Source: CBDUBU01 sp965365465 (GTDB lineage Bacteria > Bacteroidota > Rhodothermia > Rhodothermales > DASSAV01). Taken from it: a DNA stretch of 13,257 nt. The stretch lies in NCBI GenBank assembly GCA_965365465.1, contig CBDUBU010000100.1, forward strand, positions 1 to 13,257. The letters are read 5' to 3'. The position numbers were made by a program, and so were the translations under genes. Under the pieces are notes generated by a model. The model made no database searches. It had not been told where the DNA came from and saw only the letters and a list, made by a program, of their open reading frames with translations. Below are positions 4,342 to 13,200 of this stretch, in pieces. Position 1 is the stretch's first letter, and each line of letters begins with the position of its first letter.

Positions 4342-7088
4342 TGGCAGGGTCCGGCAACTCCTTTACCCGTGTTGACATTGCGCTGGCAGTGCTGGCAGTG
4401 CTCGGCTATTTCATCTTTTTTCGGGTGTATCCGACGCAGCATCCGGACGCTGCCGCCCGTCCGGGACTTGGAGAAGACCAAGCAGCAGAGACCGCGCAAG
4501 CCTTTCTCACCGCACACGGGTACAAAACCGACGATCTTTCCCGCAGCGTCTCTTTTCGCCGGGAGGCGAACCTGCTCGATTCGCTCCAGCACGATCTCGG
4601 ACGCCCGCAGACCGTCTCCACCCTGAAACAGGAAGCAGGGATGCCGCTGCCTGCTTATTACTGGAGCGTGACATGGAGTAGGGAGGGGAGTTCTGAGAAC
4701 GACTTTAGATCCCAGGTATTCAGCGTTTCTCTGACAACAGAGGGCGAGGTGTGGAATTTTGACGCTCGAAACGAGGGGCATCCAGGCGCTGACCGGGGCG
4801 CCCTGGCTGTGCTGCTCGAAACCCGTTCGGCGCAGGAGCAGGCATTGAGCCTCCCGAATGTGTTGACGGATTCTTTGCTGGCAGCTGCGCTCCAGTTCAC
4901 CAGAACCGATTCGCTCTGGCGGGGCAGGCCAGGGCCGCAGGCGCAGGCATCGTATGAGAGCCCCCTGTCGTCGCTGCTCCAGGAAAGGCCGCAGCGACGA
5001 CAGGATGAAGCAGTTTACCTGACTCCCAGGGATGCCATCAGGCTGGCCCGCTACCACCTGAGCCGCAGCGGCCTTGCGGGGCTTGACCTGCAAGCTGATT
5101 CCACCTGGTTGATTACCCGACCCGGAGATCAGGTCACGGCGCAGGTTCGATTCCGGTCCTCACAACCTGTTCTGGGACAGTCTGTGCAGACGGAAGTGGA
5201 GGTAGACGCTGCCGGGGCCTTGCATTCGCTGCATACCGAGTTCAACGGCTCAATTCCTGAAATCAGAAGGGGGCCTCCTCCAAACAGACAGTTTAACCTG
5301 GAAACGGCGGCGGATCTCCTGGCAGCCTTCGTTTTTGCCGTGCTGGTACTCTGGTTTCTGGTGCTTTTTCTCCGCCGTCTGAATGCCCGGCTCGTTGATG
5401 TCGGCGCGGCGCTGCGAGACGCTTTGCTGGGGGGCCTGGCCGTATCGGCGCTGGTGCTTTTCCTGGCAGGGCCGGAACTGGTTGCCTCCTCGCCGAATCC
5501 TTGGCTCGGCTTTATGGTTGCCGGGGTAGGGGTGGTGATAACGGGGGCGGGAGGAGCTTTTCTGATCTTCCTGGTAGCCGCCGCTATGGATTCCATTATG
5601 CGTGAAACCTGGCCGCAGAAGCTGCACACCCTGAGCCACGTGCGCCGACTGGCGTTCCGCAATATCCCGGTCGGGCTGGCGCTGGTCAGAGGGGTTGCGC
5701 TGGCAGGGGCGGCGCTGGGGGTGCTGACAGTCTTCCTCTGGCTGGCGCCCGGCGCCGTTATCCATATGGACGCAGATAGGCCACAGTTTCTGTACTATAC
5801 AACGCTGTCGCCGGTGGGCTATCTGCTCGGCCAGACGGTCTGGTACAGCCTGTTCATCAGCTTTCTCGTCCTGGCAGGGCTGGGCGCTCTGCTGTACCGG
5901 TGGAAACGGAGCGTTTTGCTTGTGCTGACGGCCCTGGTTCTGGCAAGCTTGCTGGTCCGGGTAAATCCGGTGGAACTCCAGCAAGCTTCTCTCGAATGGG
6001 CTGTTTCCGGCCTTATTGGTCTGGCGCTGGCATTGGCCTTCTGGCGCTATGATGTCGTTACGTGCTTTGTCGCTATTTTATTCATCCATCTTCTGCCGGC
6101 AACGGCCTGGGGCTGGATGGCATCCGGCTCGCCGGAGCAGCTCGACGCTGCGGTTGCGCTGGGTCTGGGAGCCGGTTTCGTACTGCTTGGCTTCACAGGA
6201 GTTTTCAGCCGGCGCTCCGGCGCGGAACTGCCTGACTATGTGCCCTCCTATGTGGAGGAAATGGCCGTGCAGGAGCGCATGAAGCGCGAACTGGAACTGG
6301 CGCATCAGGTGCAGGCGAGCTTGCTGCCCCGCAGTATGCCGCAGGTGGAAGGGCTGGAAATTGCCGCTATGTGCCTTGCGGCGCAGGAAGTGGGCGGCGA
6401 TTACTACGACTTCGTGGAGATCGCGCCGGGCCGCCTCGCCGTCGTCGTGGGCGATGTGAGCGGGAAAGGAATCCAGGCTGCCTTTTACATGACGCTTGCC
6501 AAAGGTTTTCTGCAGACCCTTATCAGAACTGAGGACTCGCCAGCAATAGTGCTAAGGCGTGTGAACGCTCTTTTCTACGAAAACGCGCCGCGCGGCACGT
6601 TTGTGTCGTTGATCTATGGCATCGTAGACGTATCGGCGCGAACCTTCACCTTTGCGCGGGCAGGTCACAATCCGCTCATTCTGAAACGATCCCCCAACCA
6701 GGAAGCAGATCTGGTTCAGCCGCCCGGCATGGCGGTCGGGCTTACGTCCGGCAGCCGGTTCGACGAAACCATAGAGGAACGGACGCTTTCCCTGCGCTCC
6801 GGGGACGTGCTGGTATTATATACGGATGGCTTTTCCGAAGCCATGAACGCAAGCAGAGAGCAGTACGGGGACCTTCGGCTCGCTCGCAAGGTAGGCAACC
6901 TTGGCCATCGCACTGCTGAAGAGATCCTGCATGGGGTCTCGGAAGAAGTGCATCATTTCGTAGAAGCCGTAGGCCGCCACGATGACATGACGATGGTGGT
7001 GGTCAAGTTGCGCGCCCCTGCGGCGAAACCACACGCCGGGCAGATGCTCCGGCGTGCAGCAGTTCCGAAAGCGGAATCCGGCGCGTGA
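4341..7088 (+). CDS. Membrane-anchored SpoIIE/RsbU-type PP2C serine phosphatase
   Basis: The 915-residue protein starts at ATG 4341, overlapping the AI-2E stop by one base (TGATG); the frame is open further upstream but there overlaps that gene. N-terminal span at 12-27. Next comes a soluble, probably periplasmic part with two PepSY-like alpha/beta units (about 45-150 and 225-310). A multi-span region follows (about 324-622), then a charged linker helix (about 635-665). The C-terminal phosphatase domain (about 665-895) begins with the family's ELAHQVQASLLP. Metal-binding positions are intact: D687 (EVGGDYYDF), D705 (GDVSGKG), D829 (LYTDGFSEA) and D881/D882 (RHDDMT). RsbU-type enzymes usually dephosphorylate STAS-domain anti-anti-sigma factors in response to sensory input. 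No such partner is in the window. The middle region resembles a CPBP-protease scaffold without its EExxxR motif (tentative). Confidence 0.93.
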   Translation: MAGSGNSFTRVDIALAVLAVLGYFIFFRVYPTQHPDAAARPGLGEDQAAETAQAFLTAHGYKTDDLSRSVSFRREANLLDSLQHDLGRPQTVSTLKQEAGMPLPAYYWSVTWSREGSSENDFRSQVFSVSLTTEGEVWNFDARNEGHPGADRGALAVLLETRSAQEQALSLPNVLTDSLLAAALQFTRTDSLWRGRPGPQAQASYESPLSSLLQERPQRRQDEAVYLTPRDAIRLARYHLSRSGLAGLDLQADSTWLITRPGDQVTAQVRFRSSQPVLGQSVQTEVEVDAAGALHSLHTEFNGSIPEIRRGPPPNRQFNLETAADLLAAFVFAVLVLWFLVLFLRRLNARLVDVGAALRDALLGGLAVSALVLFLAGPELVASSPNPWLGFMVAGVGVVITGAGGAFLIFLVAAAMDSIMRETWPQKLHTLSHVRRLAFRNIPVGLALVRGVALAGAALGVLTVFLWLAPGAVIHMDADRPQFLYYTTLSPVGYLLGQTVWYSLFISFLVLAGLGALLYRWKRSVLLVLTALVLASLLVRVNPVELQQASLEWAVSGLIGLALALAFWRYDVVTCFVAILFIHLLPATAWGWMASGSPEQLDAAVALGLGAGFVLLGFTGVFSRRSGAELPDYVPSYVEEMAVQERMKRELELAHQVQASLLPRSMPQVEGLEIAAMCLAAQEVGGDYYDFVEIAPGRLAVVVGDVSGKGIQAAFYMTLAKGFLQTLIRTEDSPAIVLRRVNALFYENAPRGTFVSLIYGIVDVSARTFTFARAGHNPLILKRSPNQEADLVQPPGMAVGLTSGSRFDETIEERTLSLRSGDVLVLYTDGFSEAMNASREQYGDLRLARKVGNLGHRTAEEILHGVSEEVHHFVEAVGRHDDMTMVVVKLRAPAAKPHAGQMLRRAAVPKAESGA
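4965..5003. repeat. Perfect 13-bp inverted repeat inside the phosphatase gene
   Basis: CTGTCGTCGCTGC (4965-4977) is perfectly complementary to GCAGCGACGACAG (4991-5003), separated by 13 bases. It encodes part of the soluble region (SPLSSLLQERPQRRQD, about residues 208-223). There is no T-tract after it, so it is not a standard terminator. Confidence 0.85.
5945..5988. repeat. Perfect 11-bp inverted repeat inside the phosphatase gene
   Basis: AAGCTTGCTGG (5945-5955) and CCAGCAAGCTT (5978-5988) are exact reverse complements with a 22-base spacer. They lie in the membrane-spanning region. The spacer carries a direct repeat TCCGG (5956-5960 and 5966-5970). Confidence 0.75.
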
Positions 7089-7154
7089 ACCTCGCCTCTG
7101 GGCGTGCGTTATTCAGAAGATTTCTCCTATCTCTTTGTCCGCTGAAACCGTCCG

Positions 7155-9152
7155 ATGAAGCAAGCCTCCGCCGAAGTCGGCCTGTCTCCTCTCACTGCTC
7201 ATGGCAGCGCGGTCTTGCCGGATCGCCTGACCCTGTCCACGCTGGAGGTGCTGGCGTTTGCGGTTGCGGCAGGTCTGCTTGCAACGTTTCGGGTGGAATA
7301 TGTCTTCGGGCTGATAAATCAGATCGAACACCTGCCGACGATCTGGCACATCGCCAATCCCTCTCTGTTTACGGAGGACTGGCACGTGCAGCAAAGCCTG
7401 CCCTTCGGGCCGCGCTACTATTACTATCACGCGATAGCATTCCTGAGCAAGCTGGTATCGTTGCCTGTGCTCATGCTGGCAGGCACAATGCTGAGCAATA
7501 TTTTGACGCTGCTCGTCAGTTTCTACGTTGCACGTGATCTATTCGAGGACGATCTGGCTGCCATGCTCGGTTGCGCCCTTATTGCTGCCGTTCATAGCAT
7601 CGACCTGGGCGGCGCGACGTTCCTGATCTGGCAGTATCTCATTCAGGCATCCCTTGCGCAGCCACTGGCCCTGTTGGCCCTGTGGGCAGCCCTCCGGCTC
7701 AAAGCTTTGTCAGCCGCTGCGTTGAGCATTGTTGCGTCCCTCATTCATCCGGTGGTAGGGCTGGAAACAGGCGGCATTGCCCTGTCTGTCGCCGGATTTT
7801 ATGCCCTGAAACGGCTGGCGCGATCCACCTCCCCGGAACAGCGCCGGCTTGCCCTTCGGCTGGGGGTGCAGGCGGCAGCCGGCCTCGTGGCGCTGATTTT
7901 CGTCGCGTACATGGTGTATCTGGGGCGTATGGAGGAATCGCTCTCAGATGAGGAATTCTTTCGCATTCTCGTCTATTTCCGCAACCCGCACCATTACGTG
8001 CCTGGCATGATGGGCGCCGGAGAGTGGGGACGCTTTTTTATGTTTCTCGGTGCGGCCTGCCTCGCATGGGCCATGTGGCGATCGCATCCCGCTGCCGACC
8101 GTTCGCTGGCTGACCGCGTCGGGGCTGTTGTCGGCATCGTGCTGGTTCTGATGGCAGTAGGGTACGTGTTTGTCGAACTGATTCCAGTCCGGCTCGCGGC
8201 GACTACCCAGAGCTATCGCAACATCTATCTCATCAAATGGATCGGGTTGTTGCTGGCCGGTCGCAGCCTGGCCGTGTGGTTTTTCGGAGACCGGTTCTCT
8301 CGCTGGACGGCGCTGATTGCGCTGGCCGGCACAGGGATTGCGCAGCCGGTGACGCTGCTGGCCGCGCACGCGGCGGATGCTGTTCGTCGGAAGGCCGGAG
8401 AGCAGGCAACAGAGCGGCTTTTATGGGCCGGGTTCGGCGTGCTCACGGTGACTGTGGGGGTGCTTGTGGCTTTCCACCACCTTCTGCGGGAATACCTTTT
8501 CCTTGTTTTCTTTCTGGCGCTGGCGTTCTGGTTTGCCACGCGCCCGCCGGGTCTGCTGCGCTGGGCCGCGCCCTTGCTGCTGGTCGGAACGTTGCTCCCT
8601 GCCTCCATTGCGCTACGGCACGATGTTCCCTTTCTGCGGGATCTCGGCGTATTCACTCTCAGGGATGCGCAGGAACCGGCAGACAGCGCGGCCTATTTCG
8701 CACGCCTTCATCTGCCGCGGGATGCGACGGTGCTCACGCCGCCCTGGGAAGGACGCTTCCGGCTGGTGTCCCAGCGGGCTATCGTGGTGGATTTCAAGTC
8801 TTTCGTCTTTCAGGATTCTTCCATCGCGCAGTGGATGGACCGGATGACAAATGTATATGGCGCCACAGACCGCAAAGGCTTTGCCGCTGCCGGGGAGCTT
8901 ACAGAGCGCTACCGGAGCATCTCGGATGCCCACCTCGCGCGGGTGTCCCGTAGCTATGGCGCCGGGTACGCGCTCCTGTTTCTGGAAACGCCCACGGACT
9001 TTCCGGTCATTTACGAGGACGAGAATTACAGGCTGGTGCGGCTCGATCCCGACATGGCAGCGGAGCTTCTCGAAGAACGCCGGTTTCTGGGTCTCGATCC
9101 ACGAAAGTCCTCCTCTGGAATGAAGTGGAAGCTGATGGGTTATGGCTATTGA
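7155..9152 (+). CDS. Polytopic membrane protein, DUF6798-like (GT-C-like architecture)
   Basis: A 665-residue protein with roughly ten or more hydrophobic spans between residues 25 and 490, then a soluble C-terminal part (about 500-665). After the first span the sequence runs NQIEHLPTIWHI, then NPSLFTEDW, a Pro/Asp-containing loop seen in large multi-span proteins with a glycosyltransferase-C-like layout. The most conserved-looking part is the C-terminal block from residue 524: VLTPPWEGRFRLVSQRAIVV followed by DFKSF (546-550) and WMDRM. I associate this block with the uncharacterised DUF6798 family from memory. No catalytic function can be assigned. The start ATG 7155 is 66 bases after the phosphatase stop and has no clear ribosome site. 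Its end overlaps the PNP start by 11 bases, suggesting co-expression. Confidence 0.8.
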   Translation: MKQASAEVGLSPLTAHGSAVLPDRLTLSTLEVLAFAVAAGLLATFRVEYVFGLINQIEHLPTIWHIANPSLFTEDWHVQQSLPFGPRYYYYHAIAFLSKLVSLPVLMLAGTMLSNILTLLVSFYVARDLFEDDLAAMLGCALIAAVHSIDLGGATFLIWQYLIQASLAQPLALLALWAALRLKALSAAALSIVASLIHPVVGLETGGIALSVAGFYALKRLARSTSPEQRRLALRLGVQAAAGLVALIFVAYMVYLGRMEESLSDEEFFRILVYFRNPHHYVPGMMGAGEWGRFFMFLGAACLAWAMWRSHPAADRSLADRVGAVVGIVLVLMAVGYVFVELIPVRLAATTQSYRNIYLIKWIGLLLAGRSLAVWFFGDRFSRWTALIALAGTGIAQPVTLLAAHAADAVRRKAGEQATERLLWAGFGVLTVTVGVLVAFHHLLREYLFLVFFLALAFWFATRPPGLLRWAAPLLLVGTLLPASIALRHDVPFLRDLGVFTLRDAQEPADSAAYFARLHLPRDATVLTPPWEGRFRLVSQRAIVVDFKSFVFQDSSIAQWMDRMTNVYGATDRKGFAAAGELTERYRSISDAHLARVSRSYGAGYALLFLETPTDFPVIYEDENYRLVRLDPDMAAELLEERRFLGLDPRKSSSGMKWKLMGYGY

Positions 9153-9984
9153 AAAAGGAGTCGCTGCCGGCCATACCGGGGAAGAACTGGGCGTGAGCGA
9201 AGCCGTCAGGTTTGTGCGCTCTGCCGGAGGGGAGGCTCCTGAGATCGCGCTCATTCTCGGTTCCGGCCTGGGAGCGCTCGCCGACGCGGTAGGGGATGCG
9301 TCCGTGCTCGATACTGCCGGCATTCCGGGCTATCCGCGCGGCGCCGTGGAGGGGCACCTCGGCAGGCTCGTATTCGGGATCCTGGAAGGGAAAAAAGTGA
9401 TGGTTGTGCAGGGCCGCGTCCATGTCTACGAAGGCCATTCCGCCTATGCCGTCGCTTTCCCCATTCGCCTCGCGTATGCGCTGGGGGCGCGGCGCTTGCT
9501 GGTGACCAATGCGGCGGGCGGCATCAACCGCTCCTTTGCGCCCGGCACGCTCATGTTTATCACGGACCACATCAACTGGACTTTTGAAAACCCCCGGATC
9601 GGACAGAATCTGCGTCCTCCGGCGCACGTCCATCCAGTTTTTTACGATCCGGAATGGATCGAACGGGCGGAGCAGGTCGCCGCCGCTGCAGGCATCCGAA
9701 CCCGTCGGGGGGTATACCTCTGGACGAAAGGACCCGGCTACGAAACGAAAGCGGAGATCCGCGCCTTCACCAGAATGGGCGCAGACGCAGTGGGCATGAG
9801 CACCGTGCCCGAAGTGATCCAAGCGAGCGTTCTGGGGATGAAGGTGCTCGGCATCTCGACCATCACCAACCCCGCCGCCGGGTTGGGCGCCGAGCCGCTC
9901 GTTCACGAAGACGTGCTCGCCGTAGGCAAGCGTATGCGCGGCGATCTGGAACGCCTCATCCGGGGCATCGTAGCGCAGTTCTGA
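9142..9984 (+). CDS. Purine-nucleoside phosphorylase (trimeric PNP family)
   Basis: A 280-residue cytoplasmic enzyme of the PNP/MTAP family (PF01048), splitting purine nucleosides with phosphate to base and (deoxy)ribose-1-phosphate in purine salvage. The phosphate loop is ILGSGLG (S41). Further family sites are H72 (GHLGRL), R92/H94/Y96 (QGRVHVYEGHS), VTNAAGGIN (121-129), GPGYETKAE with Y200/E201, and GADAVGMSTVPEV with M219. T242-N243 (STITNPAAG) is the pattern of 6-oxopurine (guanosine/inosine) PNPs rather than the Asp of methylthioadenosine phosphorylase. The length is normal for the trimeric class, with about 8 extra N-terminal residues. ATG 9142 overlaps the preceding stop by 11 bases and keeps the whole domain. 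It is the last gene of the run. A punA/deoD-type symbol cannot be chosen with confidence from sequence alone. Confidence 0.95.
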   Translation: MAIEKGVAAGHTGEELGVSEAVRFVRSAGGEAPEIALILGSGLGALADAVGDASVLDTAGIPGYPRGAVEGHLGRLVFGILEGKKVMVVQGRVHVYEGHSAYAVAFPIRLAYALGARRLLVTNAAGGINRSFAPGTLMFITDHINWTFENPRIGQNLRPPAHVHPVFYDPEWIERAEQVAAAAGIRTRRGVYLWTKGPGYETKAEIRAFTRMGADAVGMSTVPEVIQASVLGMKVLGISTITNPAAGLGAEPLVHEDVLAVGKRMRGDLERLIRGIVAQF

Positions 9985-10244
9985 GGCGGAGTGCAGCGCA
10001 GAGCAGAGGGGGCCGTTCTTTGCCTGCTGGGGGTGGGTATCAGGAGAAATTGGATATGCTTTCAGTCAGCGATAGAAGAGCCAATCAGGTTTGTGAGCCT
10101 GGGGTCTGGCGTTGCCAACAGACGGAGGAGCGTTGAGGAAGATTGAAGCGCCCTGGTTTTCACGCTTGGATATGTCGTTTAGGATCTTTGGCTCCGCACC
10201 CCATCCACCCTCTCCCATACCTCCCTGCGTTTAGGGACTCTATT
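9985..10244. other. Convergent intergenic region between PNP and NRPS ends
   Basis: These 260 bases separate two convergent genes. No intrinsic terminator with a clear stem and T-tract is visible on either strand. A pyrimidine-rich stretch occupies about 10198-10230. One 26-codon frame (ATG 10056 to TGA 10134-10136) has AGGAG nine bases upstream (10042-10046). Shine-Dalgarno sites are otherwise scarce in this window, but the peptide has no recognisable features, so it is not called as a gene. Confidence 0.5.
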
Positions 10245-13200
10245 TTACCCGTCAGCCATCAAAGCCCCTGCAAGATCCCGAATCGTGCGGTGCTGAAACA
10301 GCTGGTGCAACGTCGGCGCCTGTTCGGTGAGGCGCCTGGTCTCGGCGATAAGGCGCATGGCAAACAGCGAGTCTCCTCCGAGGTCGAGAAAGTCGTCCTG
10401 GCAGCCGATGTCTTCGCGCTGGAACAAGCGCATCCATATTTCCAGAAGTTGCTCTTCAAGCTGTGTTACAGGCTTGTCCTGCTCCAGAGATCCCGGCTGG
10501 TTCCGGGAAGGCGCGGGCAGCGCTTTCCTGTCGATTTTTCCGTTGGATGTCAGGGGAAGCTGATCGAGGGCTACCCAGTATTTCGGCATCATGTAGTCCG
10601 GCAGCGCCTCGTGCGCCAGGGCGCGGGCTTGTTTCAGCGCTTCCGGCTCGTCTTCATGGAGGACCAGATAGGCAATCAGGTCTCGGTTGAATGTGCTGTT
10701 TTCGGGCGCCGTCACCACGCATTGCTTCACGAAGGGCACCTTCAAAAGGACCGACTCGATCTCCCCGAGTTCGACCCGGAATCCGCGCACCTTCACCTGT
10801 TGATCCCGGCGACCCCGAAACTCCAGGTTGCCGTCGGGCAGAAAGCGGGCCATGTCGCCGGAACGGTAAAGCTTTGCTGCAGGCTCAACAGAGAAAGGGT
10901 GCGGGACGAACCGCTCCTCGTTCAGATCAGGACGGTTCCAGTAGCCGAGCGCGCATCCATCGCCGCCCAGAAACAGTTCGCCGACGACCCCCACCGGAAC
11001 GGGCCGGCCCTGGCTGTCGAGCACGTAGGCTTCTGAGTTTGCAATGGGCTTCCCGACAGGAACGGCGGCATCAAAATCGGCTTCCCCCGTAAGGGTGTAA
11101 CAGCAACTGAAGGTCGTATTTTCCGTCGGCCCGTAGGCATTGATAAGGCGTAACTCCGGACATACTTCCATGCACCTGCGTGCGTGGCCGGGCGAAAGCA
11201 CGTCGCCGCCTGTCAGCAACTGCCGCAGCGGACGGAAGGCCTCCGGGTCTTCGTCTGCCATCAGGTGGAAAAGCCCTGTTGTGACAAAAAGGATAGTGAC
11301 CCCGTGGCGCCGGATGGCGGCGCGTAGGTCGCCCAGGGAAGGGGCCTGCGGCGGCAGGAGCGCAAGACGAGCGCCGTTGAGCAACGCGCCCCACATCTCA
11401 AAGGTGGCGGCATCGAACGAAGTCGATGACAGTTGCAGAAACGTCTCGTTTTCGCTCAGGTCTGCATAATCCGCTTCTTTTACAAGCCGCACAACGCCGC
11501 GATGGGGGATAAGGACCCCCTTGGGCCGGCCCGTTGATCCTGAGGTATACATCAGATAGGCTGGATCGTCGGGGGCAACCTCCACCGGGGCAAGGCGTTC
11601 TGCCGGTTCACGCTGTAGTTCCTCGATGAGCAGTACGTCTGTTCCGGGATCGAAGAGGACGCGCCCGGCTGCGCTGGTCAGCACCGCGCACACGGTTGCA
11701 TCTTCTACCATGAACTTCAGGCGCGAGCGTGGATACGCAGCGTCCAGCGGCAGGGAGGCCGCGCCCGTCTTCAGGACCGCCAGCAGGCCGGTTATCAGAT
11801 CGAAAGAGCGTTCAAGGCAGAGGCCGACCCGCCGACCCGGCCCGGCTCCGCGCTGCTGAAGGGCTGCTGCGATCGCCGACGAGCGGCGATCCAGTTCAGC
11901 GTACGTCATCTGCCGGTCTTCCTGCATGAGCGCCGTCGCATCAGGCCGGCGCTGCGCCTGTTCAGCAAAAAGCGCATGGACGGTTGCGGTATGTGGGTAG
12001 GGTTTGCGATTGCGAGACCATGTTTCAACCACAAGATGCCTCTCCTCGGCTTCCATCAGCCGGAGCCGGCCAAGCGGCTGATCCGGATCGCGGTATGCGT
12101 CGTCCAGAAGCTTCCGGTACTGGCGCAGCATTCGTTCTGCGGTGTCCTTCCGGAAAAGGTGGGCGTGGTAGGTAAGCGACAGGCGAGGATCTCCGTGCGT
12201 TGGATAAACCTCCAGCATCAACGGAAACTGAGACAGCCGGCGGGGTTGTGAGAGGATTTCGGCTGTGCAACCGCCCAGCGGCGCCGGTTGCTGGATCACA
12301 TTCCGGTACTGGAAGGTTGTGTTGTAAAAACCGGGAGATCCCTGAAATGCGCTCCCCGTTTCTTCGACGAGCCTCAGATAGGGCACATCGGCGTGTTTTA
12401 TGGCGTCGAGTACGATTTGTCGGGTTTGCCTGACCAGTTCCCGAAAGGTCATATCCGGCTCCGGACGCTGCCGGATGCTGAGCATGTTGATGCAGCAGCC
12501 CATAACCTCCGCGTCCTCCCGGCGCATACGCCCGTTGATGGGAACCCCGACCGTCAGGTCGGTCGCGCCGGTAATACGATGCAGCCATGCAAAGTAGGCG
12601 GTCAGGTAAACAACGTTGCGGGTGGTGGACTCGGCCCGTGCAACGGCGCCTGCCCATTCCTCCAGATCCCCGACCGGCAGAAACACCTCGCTGTCCTCTG
12701 TTTCTGGGCCATGGCCCCCCGGATAATCATACGTAAAGTCAATCCCGACCGGCGCGTTGCGGAGTTGGTCTACCCAGTAACGAAGAGACTCCTTGAAGAC
12801 AGGCGACTCCGTTCGGGCAACCTGACGGAAGGCAAACCGGCCGTATTGCGTCTCCGGCTTCGGAACAGGCGGCGCTTCGCCTGCTGCGATAGCCTCATAG
12901 GCGTTCCTTAACGCAGCCCAGAAAAGATTATAGGAGTCGCCGTCGTTGGCGATGTGATGGAAAACCAGCGCCAGAACATGGCGTTCGTCGTTCAGGCGAT
13001 AGAGGCAGGCGCGGAACATAGACTCCCTTTCCAGCGCAAAGGGGCGGAGCGCCTCGTTGCGAAGCTCGCCGGTTACGTAGTCCTCAAAAGCCTCTTCGGC
13101 GCCTTCCCACTGCCGAAAAACATACTCCGGTTCCAGCTTCTCTCGCAACACGCCCTGCACTGCCCCCTCGTCTTCCACATAAACCGTCCTGAAAATCTGG

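Noticed and set aside
4382..4399. Tandem GCTGGCAGT repeat in the phosphatase N-terminal span
   Set aside because: Only two 9-bp copies encoding L-A-V repeats in a membrane helix; ordinary for hydrophobic coding sequence.
9007..9906. Antisense frame (299 codons) across PNP
   Set aside because: Shadow of a gene with complete catalytic motifs.
10863..10877. YRSGD instead of Y-R/K-TGD in the adenylation domain
   Set aside because: Ser for Thr is a tolerated variant in this motif and does not indicate an inactive enzyme.
10143..11036. Long plus-strand frame (297 codons) opposite the NRPS
   Set aside because: It lies antisense to the adenylation and carrier domains whose motifs are intact on the minus strand, and it has no recognisable domain.
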